Assembly: GCA_020436025.1 (NCBI GenBank)
Contig: JAGQYP010000025.1
Location: forward strand, 1-50,672
DNA from: Crocinitomicaceae bacterium
GTDB taxonomy: Bacteria > Bacteroidota > Bacteroidia > Flavobacteriales_D > Crocinitomicaceae
Direction of reading: 5' to 3'
Length of the DNA stretch: 50,672 nt
Shown here: positions 1 through 7,993 of the stretch, one piece after another
How the letters are laid out: each line of letters opens with the position of its first letter
How positions within the stretch are numbered: position 1 is the first letter of the stretch
Position numbers and translations under genes: made by a program
Notes under the pieces: generated by a model
Databases searched by the model: none
What the model saw: only the letters and a program-made list of their open reading frames with translations
What the model was told of the DNA's origin: nothing

Positions 1-140
1 TCTGTTTTCTGACTAAATGTGAAATGGAAAACGAATAAAATGCAAAAAAGGAATACTATTCTCATGGACAATTTGACTTTAATTTTCACGAAAATACAAT
101 ATTCCCTTCACAAATAAATCTGGAGATCTTGGATTTGAAC

Positions 141-680
141 TTACAGTTCTTTGTCGATCGCTTCTTTGATCTTGGCATCTTCAGGATCCACATCCGAACG
201 CCATCTTCTTTTTAAATGACCATCTTTTCCAATAAGAAACTTCTCAAAATTCCATTTGATGTCTCCTTCGAAATCTGGATTGTGCTCACCACATAGCCAA
301 CTAAATAAAGCATGCTGATCTTTACCTTTTACAGAAACTTTAGCAGCCATTTCAAAGGTAACTCCGTAGTTTGCAGAACAAAACTCAGCGATTTCCTTAT
401 TGTTTCCAGGCTCTTGCCCCATATAATTGTTTGCAGGAAATCCAATGATGATCAATTTGTCGCCATAAGCTTCATGTAAGCTCTGAAGTGATTTATACTG
501 TTTCGTATAACCACATTTTGAGGCTGTATTTACGATTAAAATGGGCTTACCTTTGAAAGTGGATAAGTCTAATTTAGAACCATCGATTTTCTCTACTGTA
601 AAATCGTGAGCCGTTTTGTGTCCTTCGTGTTTCATACTGATTCCGAATAAAAGGGTGATTACAAGTGCAACTATTTTCAT
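141..680 (-). CDS. Glutathione peroxidase family thiol peroxidase, exported
   Basis: Reduces hydrogen peroxide or organic peroxides using thiols. The 179-residue protein has a hydrophobic N-terminus (MKIVALVITLLFGIS) that looks like a signal peptide, then one thioredoxin-fold GPx domain. The catalytic tetrad is visible: Cys56 in NTASKCGYT, Gln89 in NNYMGQEPG, and Trp143-Asn144 in KWNFEKF. The active residue is cysteine, not selenocysteine, so thioredoxin is a more likely reductant than glutathione; Cys101 in EFCSANYG is the candidate resolving cysteine. Length is normal for the family. It is divergent from yaaA, another peroxide-linked gene, so the two may share an oxidative stress theme, but that is inference. 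Confidence 0.93.
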   Translation of the reverse strand: MKIVALVITLLFGISMKHEGHKTAHDFTVEKIDGSKLDLSTFKGKPILIVNTASKCGYTKQYKSLQSLHEAYGDKLIIIGFPANNYMGQEPGNNKEIAEFCSANYGVTFEMAAKVSVKGKDQHALFSWLCGEHNPDFEGDIKWNFEKFLIGKDGHLKRRWRSDVDPEDAKIKEAIDKEL

Positions 681-701
681 GTCTATTTGTTTAAATTCTT
701 A

Positions 702-709
702 TAACTTTG
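702..709 (+). promoter_or_regulatory. Candidate -7 box for yaaA
   Basis: TAACTTTG matches the Bacteroidota sigma-factor -7 consensus TAnnTTTG and lies 20 nt before the ATG at 730. No TTG with the usual spacing is seen upstream, so the call rests on the -7 box alone. Confidence 0.4.
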
Positions 710-719
710 AATCTTCTAA

Positions 720-727
720 CAAATATA
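720..727 (-). promoter_or_regulatory. Candidate -7 box for the peroxidase gene
   Basis: On the minus strand this reads TATATTTG, a full match to TAnnTTTG, about 40 nt before the peroxidase ATG. The nearest minus-strand TTG (752-754 in plus coordinates) is 24 nt away, a little longer than usual. The two divergent boxes are 10 bp apart. Confidence 0.35.
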
Positions 728-729
728 GT

Positions 730-1497
730 ATGAAAATTGTTCTGTCACCGGCAAAATCCTTGGATTTTGATTTTGATTCTCCAACTGCAAATTACACACA
801 ACCAGAGCTGTTGGAAGATGCTGAGACCATAGCGAGCGTATTGAAAAAATATTCACCTAAAAAGATTGCTAGTTTGATGTCGATCAGTCCAAACTTAGGC
901 GAATTGAATTACGAAAGGTATCAGGATTGGGACAAACAATTCACTTATCCAGAAGAAAAACAGGCTTGCTTGGTTTTTACCGGAGAAGTTTACAGAGGTT
1001 TGAGAGCAAGAGAATTGTCTCAAGCTGATTTGGAATGGGCTCAGGATAGATTACGCATTTTATCAGGTTTGTATGGAGTTTTAAAACCTTTGGATCTGAT
1101 GAAAGCCTACAGGTTAGAAATGGGAACAAAATTGAAAGTGAAGTCGAAAAAAGATCTTTATGAATACTGGGGACCCAAAATTGCGAAAACGATTTTGAAG
1201 GACATGGATAAAGATGAGGTACTGATCAATTTGGCCTCCAATGAGTACTTCAAATCTATCGACAAAAAGACTTTCAAAAACAGAATCATTACACCTGAAT
1301 TTAAAGAGTTGAAGGGAGATCAATATAAGATGATTGCCGTATTTGCGAAAAAGGCTAGAGGTTTAATGACTCGATTCATCATCGAAAATAGAATAGAAGA
1401 TCCAGAGCAAATCAAACATTTTGATGTAGAAGGTTATGGATTCGATTCGAATTTGAGCACAGAGAATAATTGGGTCTTTACACGTTCAGGAAATTAA
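730..1497 (+). CDS. yaaA: Peroxide stress protein YaaA (DUF328/UPF0246)
   Basis: Family members limit intracellular iron and DNA damage during peroxide stress and bind DNA. The 255-residue protein starts at the ATG giving MKIVLSPAKSLDF, the standard family N-terminus, and carries the family motifs GEVYRGL, LSGLYGVL and NLASNEYFK. The frame is open further upstream to 616, but that extension runs back through the divergent peroxidase gene and past a -7 box, so I rejected it. The gene ends 6 bp before the next one on the same strand, so the two are probably co-transcribed. Confidence 0.95.
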   Translation: MKIVLSPAKSLDFDFDSPTANYTQPELLEDAETIASVLKKYSPKKIASLMSISPNLGELNYERYQDWDKQFTYPEEKQACLVFTGEVYRGLRARELSQADLEWAQDRLRILSGLYGVLKPLDLMKAYRLEMGTKLKVKSKKDLYEYWGPKIAKTILKDMDKDEVLINLASNEYFKSIDKKTFKNRIITPEFKELKGDQYKMIAVFAKKARGLMTRFIIENRIEDPEQIKHFDVEGYGFDSNLSTENNWVFTRSGN

Positions 1498-1503
1498 ACG
1501 CAA

Positions 1504-2622
1504 GTGGGAACAAAGAAACGCTCCAAAATTGAAAAATACGCCTTTGAAAGTATTTCTTCCAAAGAGTATCAAAATCGCGACGGAGAAATCCATATTTTGA
1601 GTCCAGAGGAGCAAAAAGATCTAAAAAGAATTCGTTTGGTGTCTCTTTCTCTGGCGGCTTTGGCTGGAGCAGTTGGGGTGGTTGCATGCTACGTGCCTTA
1701 TCACACTTGGCCAGAATACTTTCCTGATCACATGATTCAAATTCCAATCTGGGACGAACCCCATCCAGTTCCTGTGGTATTTTTGGTTTTTAGTTTGATT
1801 TTGGTGATCATCGAAATCGCTTTTCTGACCTATAATAATATTCGAACCGTTCGCGAAGTTTCGCATGCTTGTGGGTATCCGAGTCCGACAGACAAAGAAT
1901 TTGAGCAAAGGGTTGACCAGCTGGTATCTGTAGGTTTGGAAAAGAAACCCAAAAATCAATCTGAATTGGGAATCAATCCATACTTCGGAATGCCTAAATT
2001 TTATGTTTTTCTGATTACGGTTTTCAATATTATAAAAGCCACCTTAACCAATGCCTTGATGAAATTGATCGTGCGCAGATTATTGGGGAGGTATGCTTTA
2101 AGAATGTTGGTAGATCTTCTCGGAATTCCAATTTACGCTTTCTGGAATGCCTGGGCAGCCAACAGAGTCTACAAAGAAGCAAAAACACGAGTTTTGGCTC
2201 CACCCAATATTCAAATTTTATTGAACCATTTAGTTCGAACCCAAAAAGACAATCCAGAGTTTCGAGCTGAGCTTTACCATATTTTAGATTATTTGGCGAT
2301 TACAAAAAGGGCTTTCCACGACAACCATTATTTGCTGTCTAAATTTGCTTTAGCTGAGTTCGAAATCAAAGTAGATCCTGACCACGTGCATGACGAACAA
2401 TTTTTGGAACGCATTCAAAATGGAAGTGAACTCACCAAAAAAGGCTTTTCACAGTTGATGCTTTTCGGAATGTTGATTGAAGGGAGTTTGTCCTTTACCG
2501 AAAAGAGAAAATTAAAGGAATTGAGCGAAAAAGGAATATTTATATACTCTATGGAAGAATCAAAAATGGCCACGAAAGACTATTATGAAGGTAGGGGGAT
2601 AGGCTTTTTGGTTCAGGGTTGA
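1504..2622 (+). CDS. Multi-pass membrane protein of unknown function (LBF_2804-like)
   Basis: A 372-residue protein starting at a GTG 6 bp after yaaA. Four hydrophobic stretches are visible: around residues 45-65 (LSLAALAGAVGVVACYV), 90-110 (VVFLVFSLILVIIEIAFL), 165-185 and 195-220. The remaining C-terminal 140 residues are soluble and helical. There is no cleavable signal peptide and no enzyme motif I can name. It resembles proteins annotated as the LBF_2804 family, shared by Bacteroidota and Leptospira; this is from memory and uncertain. The gene ends just before a strong terminator. Confidence 0.8.
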   Translation: MGTKKRSKIEKYAFESISSKEYQNRDGEIHILSPEEQKDLKRIRLVSLSLAALAGAVGVVACYVPYHTWPEYFPDHMIQIPIWDEPHPVPVVFLVFSLILVIIEIAFLTYNNIRTVREVSHACGYPSPTDKEFEQRVDQLVSVGLEKKPKNQSELGINPYFGMPKFYVFLITVFNIIKATLTNALMKLIVRRLLGRYALRMLVDLLGIPIYAFWNAWAANRVYKEAKTRVLAPPNIQILLNHLVRTQKDNPEFRAELYHILDYLAITKRAFHDNHYLLSKFALAEFEIKVDPDHVHDEQFLERIQNGSELTKKGFSQLMLFGMLIEGSLSFTEKRKLKELSEKGIFIYSMEESKMATKDYYEGRGIGFLVQG

Positions 2623-2640
2623 TAATTATGTATTGCAAAC

Positions 2641-2678
2641 AAAAAAGCTCTCAGATCCGGCGACCATGAGAGCTTTTT
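2641..2678. terminator. Bidirectional Rho-independent terminator
   Basis: The arms GCTCTCA and TGAGAGC flank a 13-nt loop, with an A run before and a T run after, so the hairpin ends in a U tract in either direction. It lies between the convergent genes ending at 2622 and 2752 and can serve both. Confidence 0.85.
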
Positions 2679-2693
2679 CAACTAAAACTAATT

Positions 2694-2737
2694 ACTATGA
2701 AAAACTTACTACTAACCTATAAGCGTTCTTTCATAGT
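2694..2737. repeat. Inverted repeat between convergent genes
   Basis: ACTATGAAA at 2694-2702 is the exact inverse of TTTCATAGT at 2729-2737. Pairing can continue inward through AAC/GTT with one bulge, leaving a loop of about 20 nt. It would form in the 3' untranslated region of the minus-strand transcript, just before the terminator. Confidence 0.6.
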
Positions 2738-2751
2738 TAAATCCGCAAAAA

Positions 2752-3777
2752 TTATTTAGAAATATGTGTTTTTAAGAATTTTGTTACTGCATTATTCCAT
2801 GCATCAATGTTCTTGGAACGCTCTTTATTAGTGACTTTCACAACTTCATTGTATTCATTTACAGCTTTGTTATATTCTTCAGTTGCTTTATTCACTTTAT
2901 TCACATCATCCTGAGTTCTATCTTTCTTTTTGATGTTGTCAAAAGCAGCTTGGATTTTTTCAAAGGTTTCTTTTTTCAAATAAAAATCTGAAATCACTTT
3001 AGCGTCCGTTTCTCCTTCATTTTTGTAAAATTTCAAAATGTCCACGCATGCCGTTTTCAAACTTAGATCTCCATTGAAGTCTTTTATTTCTTCAATCAAA
3101 GTCAAACCTTCTTCTGAAGTCGTAATCAAAGATTTTCTGGCTTGCTCAATTCCGTTGATATCATTTTCAGCAATGGCTACATTCATATAGGCTTCTTGTT
3201 TGTAGGATTTAAAGAAGATCAGATAAATAGGATTGTAATAATCATAAACTTCCCCTGCTTTTTGAAGTTTCTTTCCGATTTTAGATTCATCATCCAGAAT
3301 TTTAATGTCGTGTGCATCTCCAAATTTTTGTTGCTCTTCTCTTAACATGTCAGCTGCCGCATCCATCATTTTACCTGCTTCGGATTGAGCTAATAAATAA
3401 GCTTCCATTAAATCGTAAGATTGTTCAGCAATTTCCTCCATGTCCAGAATCTTTTCATAATTCTCAGTCAATACAATTTCCTGAAGTTTTAAATAAGAAA
3501 GAACCGAATCTCTGTAGGCTGTACATCCTTCAAAATCACCCATTCTTGAAATATTGATTTTGGCTAGACGTACGGAAGAGATCAATTCCTGTCTTTTCTC
3601 GTCAATTTTCTTTCCGCTTCTGGAATGTGCTACGGTAGAGGTGTAGTCCCACATCCTGCTTGAGATTTCAGTGTAGTTTTCATCAATTTTTGACATGTAC
3701 TGGAAGGCATCGCTCTGTCCGAATGTCAAATTCATCATTACCATTCCTAAGGCAAGTAAAGTTGTTTTCATTTTCAT
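2752..3777 (-). CDS. Exported helical surface protein of unknown function (LIC11966-like)
   Basis: A 341-residue protein with a clear signal peptide (MKMKTTLLALGMVMMNLTFG, cut before QSDAF) and an almost wholly alpha-helical, Lys/Glu-rich body. There is no lipobox cysteine and no catalytic motif. Two cysteines remain, in GDFEGCTAYRDS and LKTACVDIL, possibly a disulfide after export. It resembles the family named LIC11966 surface protein after a Leptospira member; I recall this family only loosely. Its start overlaps the stop of the upstream S41 protease gene by 4 bp, so the two are one transcription unit. The protein may be a substrate or partner of that protease, which is inference. Confidence 0.8.
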   Translation of the reverse strand: MKMKTTLLALGMVMMNLTFGQSDAFQYMSKIDENYTEISSRMWDYTSTVAHSRSGKKIDEKRQELISSVRLAKINISRMGDFEGCTAYRDSVLSYLKLQEIVLTENYEKILDMEEIAEQSYDLMEAYLLAQSEAGKMMDAAADMLREEQQKFGDAHDIKILDDESKIGKKLQKAGEVYDYYNPIYLIFFKSYKQEAYMNVAIAENDINGIEQARKSLITTSEEGLTLIEEIKDFNGDLSLKTACVDILKFYKNEGETDAKVISDFYLKKETFEKIQAAFDNIKKKDRTQDDVNKVNKATEEYNKAVNEYNEVVKVTNKERSKNIDAWNNAVTKFLKTHISK

Positions 3778-5801
3778 TTTGATTTAATTAAGTCATTCAT
3801 TATTAAGGTACATTCTCGAATATAGATATCATTTTTAAGATCTTCCATGGCTTCAAAATTTACTTCCTTTTTCGCCGCATCAAAATCATACAAAATGGCA
3901 TCCGTGGAGTTGTTTTTTACTTGATTAAATTCATCTTCAGTAAGATCTGTATCAAATTTCAAAAAGCTATTGAAATACTCGTAAATCTCTAAAACTCCTT
4001 CATAATTAAGAGAGAACATCTTGGTGTCGAATTCATCAATTAGTTGTTGGATTTTCAACCTGTTCTGAAAGTATACATCCTCTGCAACTCTTTTTTCTGA
4101 AGCAGATTTCACGGGATCAATGTTGATCTCCGGTAAAATTTTAACTACTAAATCCTTTTCAACCTTAGGGAATTCCAAAGCATATTTCTTGTTCTTTTCT
4201 TTTGGTCTTTTGAAATAGAAATTAGGCAAATAAATATCTGGGGCAATCCCTTTATTCTGATGCGACTGCAGATCAATACTGTAAAATCCTTCCATGGTAA
4301 TTTTGAATCCGGTATTGTCCTTTTCAGATTCATAAGTTCGCTGCACAGATCCCTTACCAAAAGTAGTGTCACCCACAATAATAGCGCGATTGTAGTCCTG
4401 CATGATACCTGCAAACAATTCTGAAGCAGAGGCCGAATAGGGATTCACTAAGATCAACATAGGGCCGTCGTAAATTGTTCCTCGATTCATGTCTTTCATT
4501 ACCCGAGTTCCTCCTTTTTCACTGTGTGTGATGCAAAGTGGACCTTCATTAATGAAAATCCCACACAATTCAACCGCTTCACGTAAGGATCCTCCGCCAT
4601 TAAATCTTAAGTCGACAATCAGACCTTTGATATTGTCTCGATTCAGCTTCATGACTTCCTTTGCCATGTCTTCGGCACATCCAGAGGCCCCCAAATTGTC
4701 CCAAACTGAATAGAATCCGGGTAAATTGATGTAACCGATATCCTCATTTAAAATGTAACTTTTGATGACATTCTCATCCATTTCCGTTTTGGCTTTTCGG
4801 ATGGTGATGCTTTTGATTTCTCCGTTGGCTTTTTTGAATTTAATCTGAAGTTTTTTACTCTTTCCGTTATTCAATTCATCAATCAAATCATAAGGATCTT
4901 TACATCGAATGTCGATGGTGTCAGAATCACCTGCAATCAACATGAGAATCAAATCCCCCTCATTTAACTCCCCGGAATTCCAAGCGGGTCCTCCAGGAAT
5001 CAAATAAGTAATTTCCAGAGAATTGGCCTTGTTTCGATCCATGTAAAAGCCAAAAGTCATGTTTTCAGAAGAAAGTGAATTGAAAAAATCAGTTGACTCC
5101 TGATAGGTGAAATACGAACTATGAGGATCGTGGGCTTTGGCTATGCATTCCAGAAATACATTGCAAAAATCTTCATAGGAAAGATCGTAATCGTCGAGTC
5201 CGCAGGTTTCATCTTCTACCACCATGTCCCAATACTTAGGAAACAATCTCAGAGTGGCATTTTTGTCGGTCATGATTTTCGGCTCAACTACATCAAATAT
5301 TTTCAAATAAGTCGAATAAGCGATGTATCTTTTCCATTTCCCTAAAAGTGCGGGGTAGTCATCTTTGTAGCGCTGGTTGCCTTTTCCAAAATAGAGTTCA
5401 CCAAATTCGGTGTACTCGCTCCCTTTTGCTTTTAGGTTTTCGAGTGCCTTGCCTACGTATTCAATTCTTTCGTGATAGTTTTTATAGATGTTTCTAAGGT
5501 GAAAATCCAAAGTTTTGGATAGTCCTTGCTCATCAAAAAACTTAGTTTCCATGATTAAGGTAGAATCAAACTTTAGATAAAAATAACCGCGATCATCCAT
5601 TTCATCTAGAAGTAATTCCCCAATGCGAATACTAAAAACGGAATCCCTTGCTGGAGGGGCAACATGTTTTTCATTGAACTCATCCAAAAGATCTTTTGCA
5701 CGATCGTAGATGTTTCCTTCTTGCGACAAAAGACTGTTTGTCAGTGAAAAGCATAGAATTATGACTAGTAGAAGTTTGATAACGTTTGGTTTTGGTCCCA
5801 C
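3774..5801 (-). CDS. S41 family C-terminal processing peptidase with PDZ domain
   Basis: A periplasmic or surface serine protease of the tail-specific protease type. From the GTG at 5801 the protein is 675 residues and begins directly with a signal peptide (NVIKLLLVIILCFSLTNSLLSQ). A PDZ-like segment lies near the middle (FGFYMDRNKAN to LQIKFKKANGE). The S41 core follows with IKGLIVDLRFNGGGSLREA, the serine in NPYSASASELFAG and the lysine in DTTFGKGSVQ. A 100-residue helical tail ends it. The frame stays open upstream to a TTG at 5876 preceded by AAGGA. I prefer 5801 because the longer form puts about 30 residues before the signal peptide, but a TAAATTTG box touches the GTG, so the start is unsettled. 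Confidence 0.88.
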   Translation of the reverse strand: MGPKPNVIKLLLVIILCFSLTNSLLSQEGNIYDRAKDLLDEFNEKHVAPPARDSVFSIRIGELLLDEMDDRGYFYLKFDSTLIMETKFFDEQGLSKTLDFHLRNIYKNYHERIEYVGKALENLKAKGSEYTEFGELYFGKGNQRYKDDYPALLGKWKRYIAYSTYLKIFDVVEPKIMTDKNATLRLFPKYWDMVVEDETCGLDDYDLSYEDFCNVFLECIAKAHDPHSSYFTYQESTDFFNSLSSENMTFGFYMDRNKANSLEITYLIPGGPAWNSGELNEGDLILMLIAGDSDTIDIRCKDPYDLIDELNNGKSKKLQIKFKKANGEIKSITIRKAKTEMDENVIKSYILNEDIGYINLPGFYSVWDNLGASGCAEDMAKEVMKLNRDNIKGLIVDLRFNGGGSLREAVELCGIFINEGPLCITHSEKGGTRVMKDMNRGTIYDGPMLILVNPYSASASELFAGIMQDYNRAIIVGDTTFGKGSVQRTYESEKDNTGFKITMEGFYSIDLQSHQNKGIAPDIYLPNFYFKRPKEKNKKYALEFPKVEKDLVVKILPEINIDPVKSASEKRVAEDVYFQNRLKIQQLIDEFDTKMFSLNYEGVLEIYEYFNSFLKFDTDLTEDEFNQVKNNSTDAILYDFDAAKKEVNFEAMEDLKNDIYIRECTLIMNDLIKSK

Positions 5802-5808
5802 AAATTTA
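5801..5808 (-). promoter_or_regulatory. Candidate -7 box touching the S41 protease start
   Basis: The minus strand reads TAAATTTG, with TTTG 22 nt upstream acting as a possible -33 element. If it works as a promoter, transcription would begin inside the GTG-initiated reading frame, so either this is not the promoter or the start codon is a non-standard one further down. Confidence 0.3.
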
Positions 5809-5900
5809 GGAAACGTGGGGCATTTATCCTCAAAAAAAAATGAGATAGATAGAAAATCGTCAAAAACTGAATTCAAAAGTCCTTATCCCAATTTATCGTT

Positions 5901-5908
5901 TAAATTTG
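5901..5908 (+). promoter_or_regulatory. Candidate -7 box for the putative porin
   Basis: TAAATTTG, a full TAnnTTTG match, 15 nt before the ATG at 5924. No TTG lies at the usual distance upstream. Confidence 0.45.
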
Positions 5909-5923
5909 CGTTCCTGTAAGTCG

Positions 5924-7684
5924 ATGACGAATTTGCGCTATCAAATACTGCTGATATTATTCCTTTTCTGTGGGAACCTAGCTTTTAGCCAGGACACTTT
6001 GCATTTTTTCAAGGAAATAAATCCTTATATGGATTCTACTGAAATTCAGGGATTACCTGGGATTATTCGCGATGTAGATTCTTTTGATGTGGTGCATTAT
6101 ACCGAAGAAGTGAGTTTGGATCTGGATCCCAGAGAGCATTTGTTGTTTTATTCTTTGTTTGATAGAAAATCAGATTGGACCAATCAATCTTACTTACTCA
6201 AAAGATTCTCAAAGATTTTGCCTTATTATGATTCGAAGGTCCCAGTTTTAGAAGTGTTCTACAGTTTGGGTCGAAGAAATACGCATAATTTAAATGCTTT
6301 TTTCACACAAAATATCCGTCCAAATATCAATTATACTTTGGATTATAACTTAGCAGTTTCCAATGGTTTTTTAAGAAGATCCAGAAACGACGGACACCAG
6401 ATTCGATTGAGTTTTAATGCCAGATTCAAGCGATACAAATTATTTGTTCAGGGGTATTGGGAGAAAATGGATTTTCAGGAAAATGGAGGAATCATACCCG
6501 ATTCGAATCAAAGACAACTTGATTTGGATCTTATTCCGGTCTTGAGAACCAATGCTCGTCGCCAATACATCAACGGGGGATTAGAGTTGAATAATTATTT
6601 TAGTCTGGACACCAATAATCGTCATAAATTCAGACTTTCTGCAGGTTTGGATATTAAATTCAGATTGTATCAGGAGGAAGATAGTTTGGCGGGATTGTAC
6701 TCCAATATTTATTATGATTCCACTTTTACAAACGACAAATTTCAGATTTCAACAGTAAATGGTTTAGCATCTTATGTTTTGAATTTAAAAAGACTGGAAC
6801 TAGATGTAGGATACAAGGTTCAGTATTATCAAGCAAAGAATCTGGGAGTAGCCAATTATTTGGATAATTACGTTCATTTCATGGCTATTTTGAAGTACGA
6901 CAAGGTGAAAATGAACGCCTATTTCGACTATGATTTTTATGGACGAAATCAAAATGCCATCACAGCCAAATTTGACGCTCGATTTGCGTTTGGAATATGG
7001 CGTTTTGGGGCTTATGCTAACTATTATTCCTCTGCCGGGATGTTGGATCAGGAAAAATATCTATCAAATAATTATCAGATTGATACTTCAAGAGCTTATC
7101 TAAGTGATTTAAAGGTCGGACTGGATTTTCAAATTCCAAAAACCAATTTGATTCTCTTTGCAGATGTGAATTTGTTAGACAAACCCATTTACTTTGATTC
7201 ATTGGGGAACATGATTCAGCATGACGGACAAATTCTGAATTTTAGAGCAGGGTTTAAAGGTTATGTGAAATTTTGGAAGTTTAAGAATGATTTTGACGTG
7301 TACTACATGGGAACAAGCAAACAGGACATTTTCCTTATTCCTGATGTATACATCGGTTATCGATTCTATTTTGACGGAAAACTATTTAAGAAAAAGAAGT
7401 TACATGTCCAGTTGGGAGTAGGTTTGCGCTATTTCAATTCAATGAGGTTGTATGCCTTCAACAATGCTCTTTCAGTGTATCAAATTGGAAACACCAACGG
7501 AGCCAATTTCCCTTATTTGGATGCTTTCATCAACATGAAATTAGGAAAAGCAAGTTTCTTCTTCAAAGTCTACAACATAACAGCCATGTTCTACAAAACC
7601 CCTTCCGATATCCGAATTGCAGAAGGGTATCCGGTTAATCCATTCCAATTCAGAGTAGGGTTGAGATGGAGGTTTTTGAATTAG
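5924..7684 (+). CDS. Putative porin (Porin_10-type outer-membrane beta-barrel)
   Basis: A 586-residue outer-membrane protein with a signal peptide (YQILLILFLFCGNLAFSQ) and a body of alternating aromatic and polar residues typical of transmembrane beta strands, ending in the strand FQFRVGLRWRF. It matches the Bacteroidota putative porin pattern: an early YSLGRRNTHNLNAFFTQ region, a repeated LRRSRNDGHQIRLSF strand pair and an ENGG turn. It probably forms a passive channel; the substrate is unknown. I start it at MTNLRY because the -7 box lies just upstream; the frame is open 6 codons earlier. Confidence 0.85.
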   Translation: MTNLRYQILLILFLFCGNLAFSQDTLHFFKEINPYMDSTEIQGLPGIIRDVDSFDVVHYTEEVSLDLDPREHLLFYSLFDRKSDWTNQSYLLKRFSKILPYYDSKVPVLEVFYSLGRRNTHNLNAFFTQNIRPNINYTLDYNLAVSNGFLRRSRNDGHQIRLSFNARFKRYKLFVQGYWEKMDFQENGGIIPDSNQRQLDLDLIPVLRTNARRQYINGGLELNNYFSLDTNNRHKFRLSAGLDIKFRLYQEEDSLAGLYSNIYYDSTFTNDKFQISTVNGLASYVLNLKRLELDVGYKVQYYQAKNLGVANYLDNYVHFMAILKYDKVKMNAYFDYDFYGRNQNAITAKFDARFAFGIWRFGAYANYYSSAGMLDQEKYLSNNYQIDTSRAYLSDLKVGLDFQIPKTNLILFADVNLLDKPIYFDSLGNMIQHDGQILNFRAGFKGYVKFWKFKNDFDVYYMGTSKQDIFLIPDVYIGYRFYFDGKLFKKKKLHVQLGVGLRYFNSMRLYAFNNALSVYQIGNTNGANFPYLDAFINMKLGKASFFFKVYNITAMFYKTPSDIRIAEGYPVNPFQFRVGLRWRFLN

Positions 7685-7993
7685 ATCGAAAGCTTCAAGT
7701 CCTTTTTTTAATTCCACTGCCACTCAAACTATCGACTCAAACTCCAGTGAGGGATGGTTGTTTCACAAAGATTCACAAAGAAAGCACAAAGATGCACAAA
7801 GGATAGTAAGGAAATTCTTCGTGTAACTTTGCGACTCAGCGACTATAGGAGCGACTTTGTGTAACTTCGTGCAACAAAAAAAGTGTGAGAGTGGAGTGTG
7901 AGTGATCAGAATCGTTCCACTGTTCACTCAAACTATCCACTCAAACTCCAATGAGAGTTTTTTCACCAAGTTTCGCCAAGAAATTTATAAGAT
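7685..7993. other. 309-bp intergenic gap between convergent genes, made of repeated words
   Basis: No ORF or promoter is supported. ACTCAAACTAT followed by CACTCAAACTCC or a close variant occurs twice (near 7724-7748 and 7926-7951), around a CACAAAG-rich block (7761-7804) and phrases such as GCGACT and GTAACTT repeated with small changes (near 7822-7872). It looks like accumulated short repeat units. Confidence 0.6.
7761..7804. repeat. 44-bp dispersed repeat, copy 1
   Basis: A CACAAAG-based phrase (four CACAAAG words at 10-11 nt spacing) identical over 44 bases to 17633-17676. The match extends a few bases upstream with one mismatch. Confidence 0.85.

Noticed and set aside
121..145. Sequence resembling a tRNA T-arm (GTTCAAATCC on the minus strand)
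   Set aside because: No matching acceptor stem, anticodon arm or D arm is nearby.
616..729. Open frame extending yaaA upstream by 38 codons
   Set aside because: It runs antisense through the peroxidase gene and across the -7 box, and all family members begin at MKIVLSPAK.
2697..2759. Twenty-codon ORF starting ATGAAAAACTTACTACTAACC
   Set aside because: It lies inside an inverted repeat, overlaps the end of the minus-strand gene, and has no promoter or homologue I recognise; it looks accidental.
7761..7804. Repeat block considered as a CRISPR array
   Set aside because: CACAAAG words are 10-11 nt apart with no unique spacers, and no cas gene is present.
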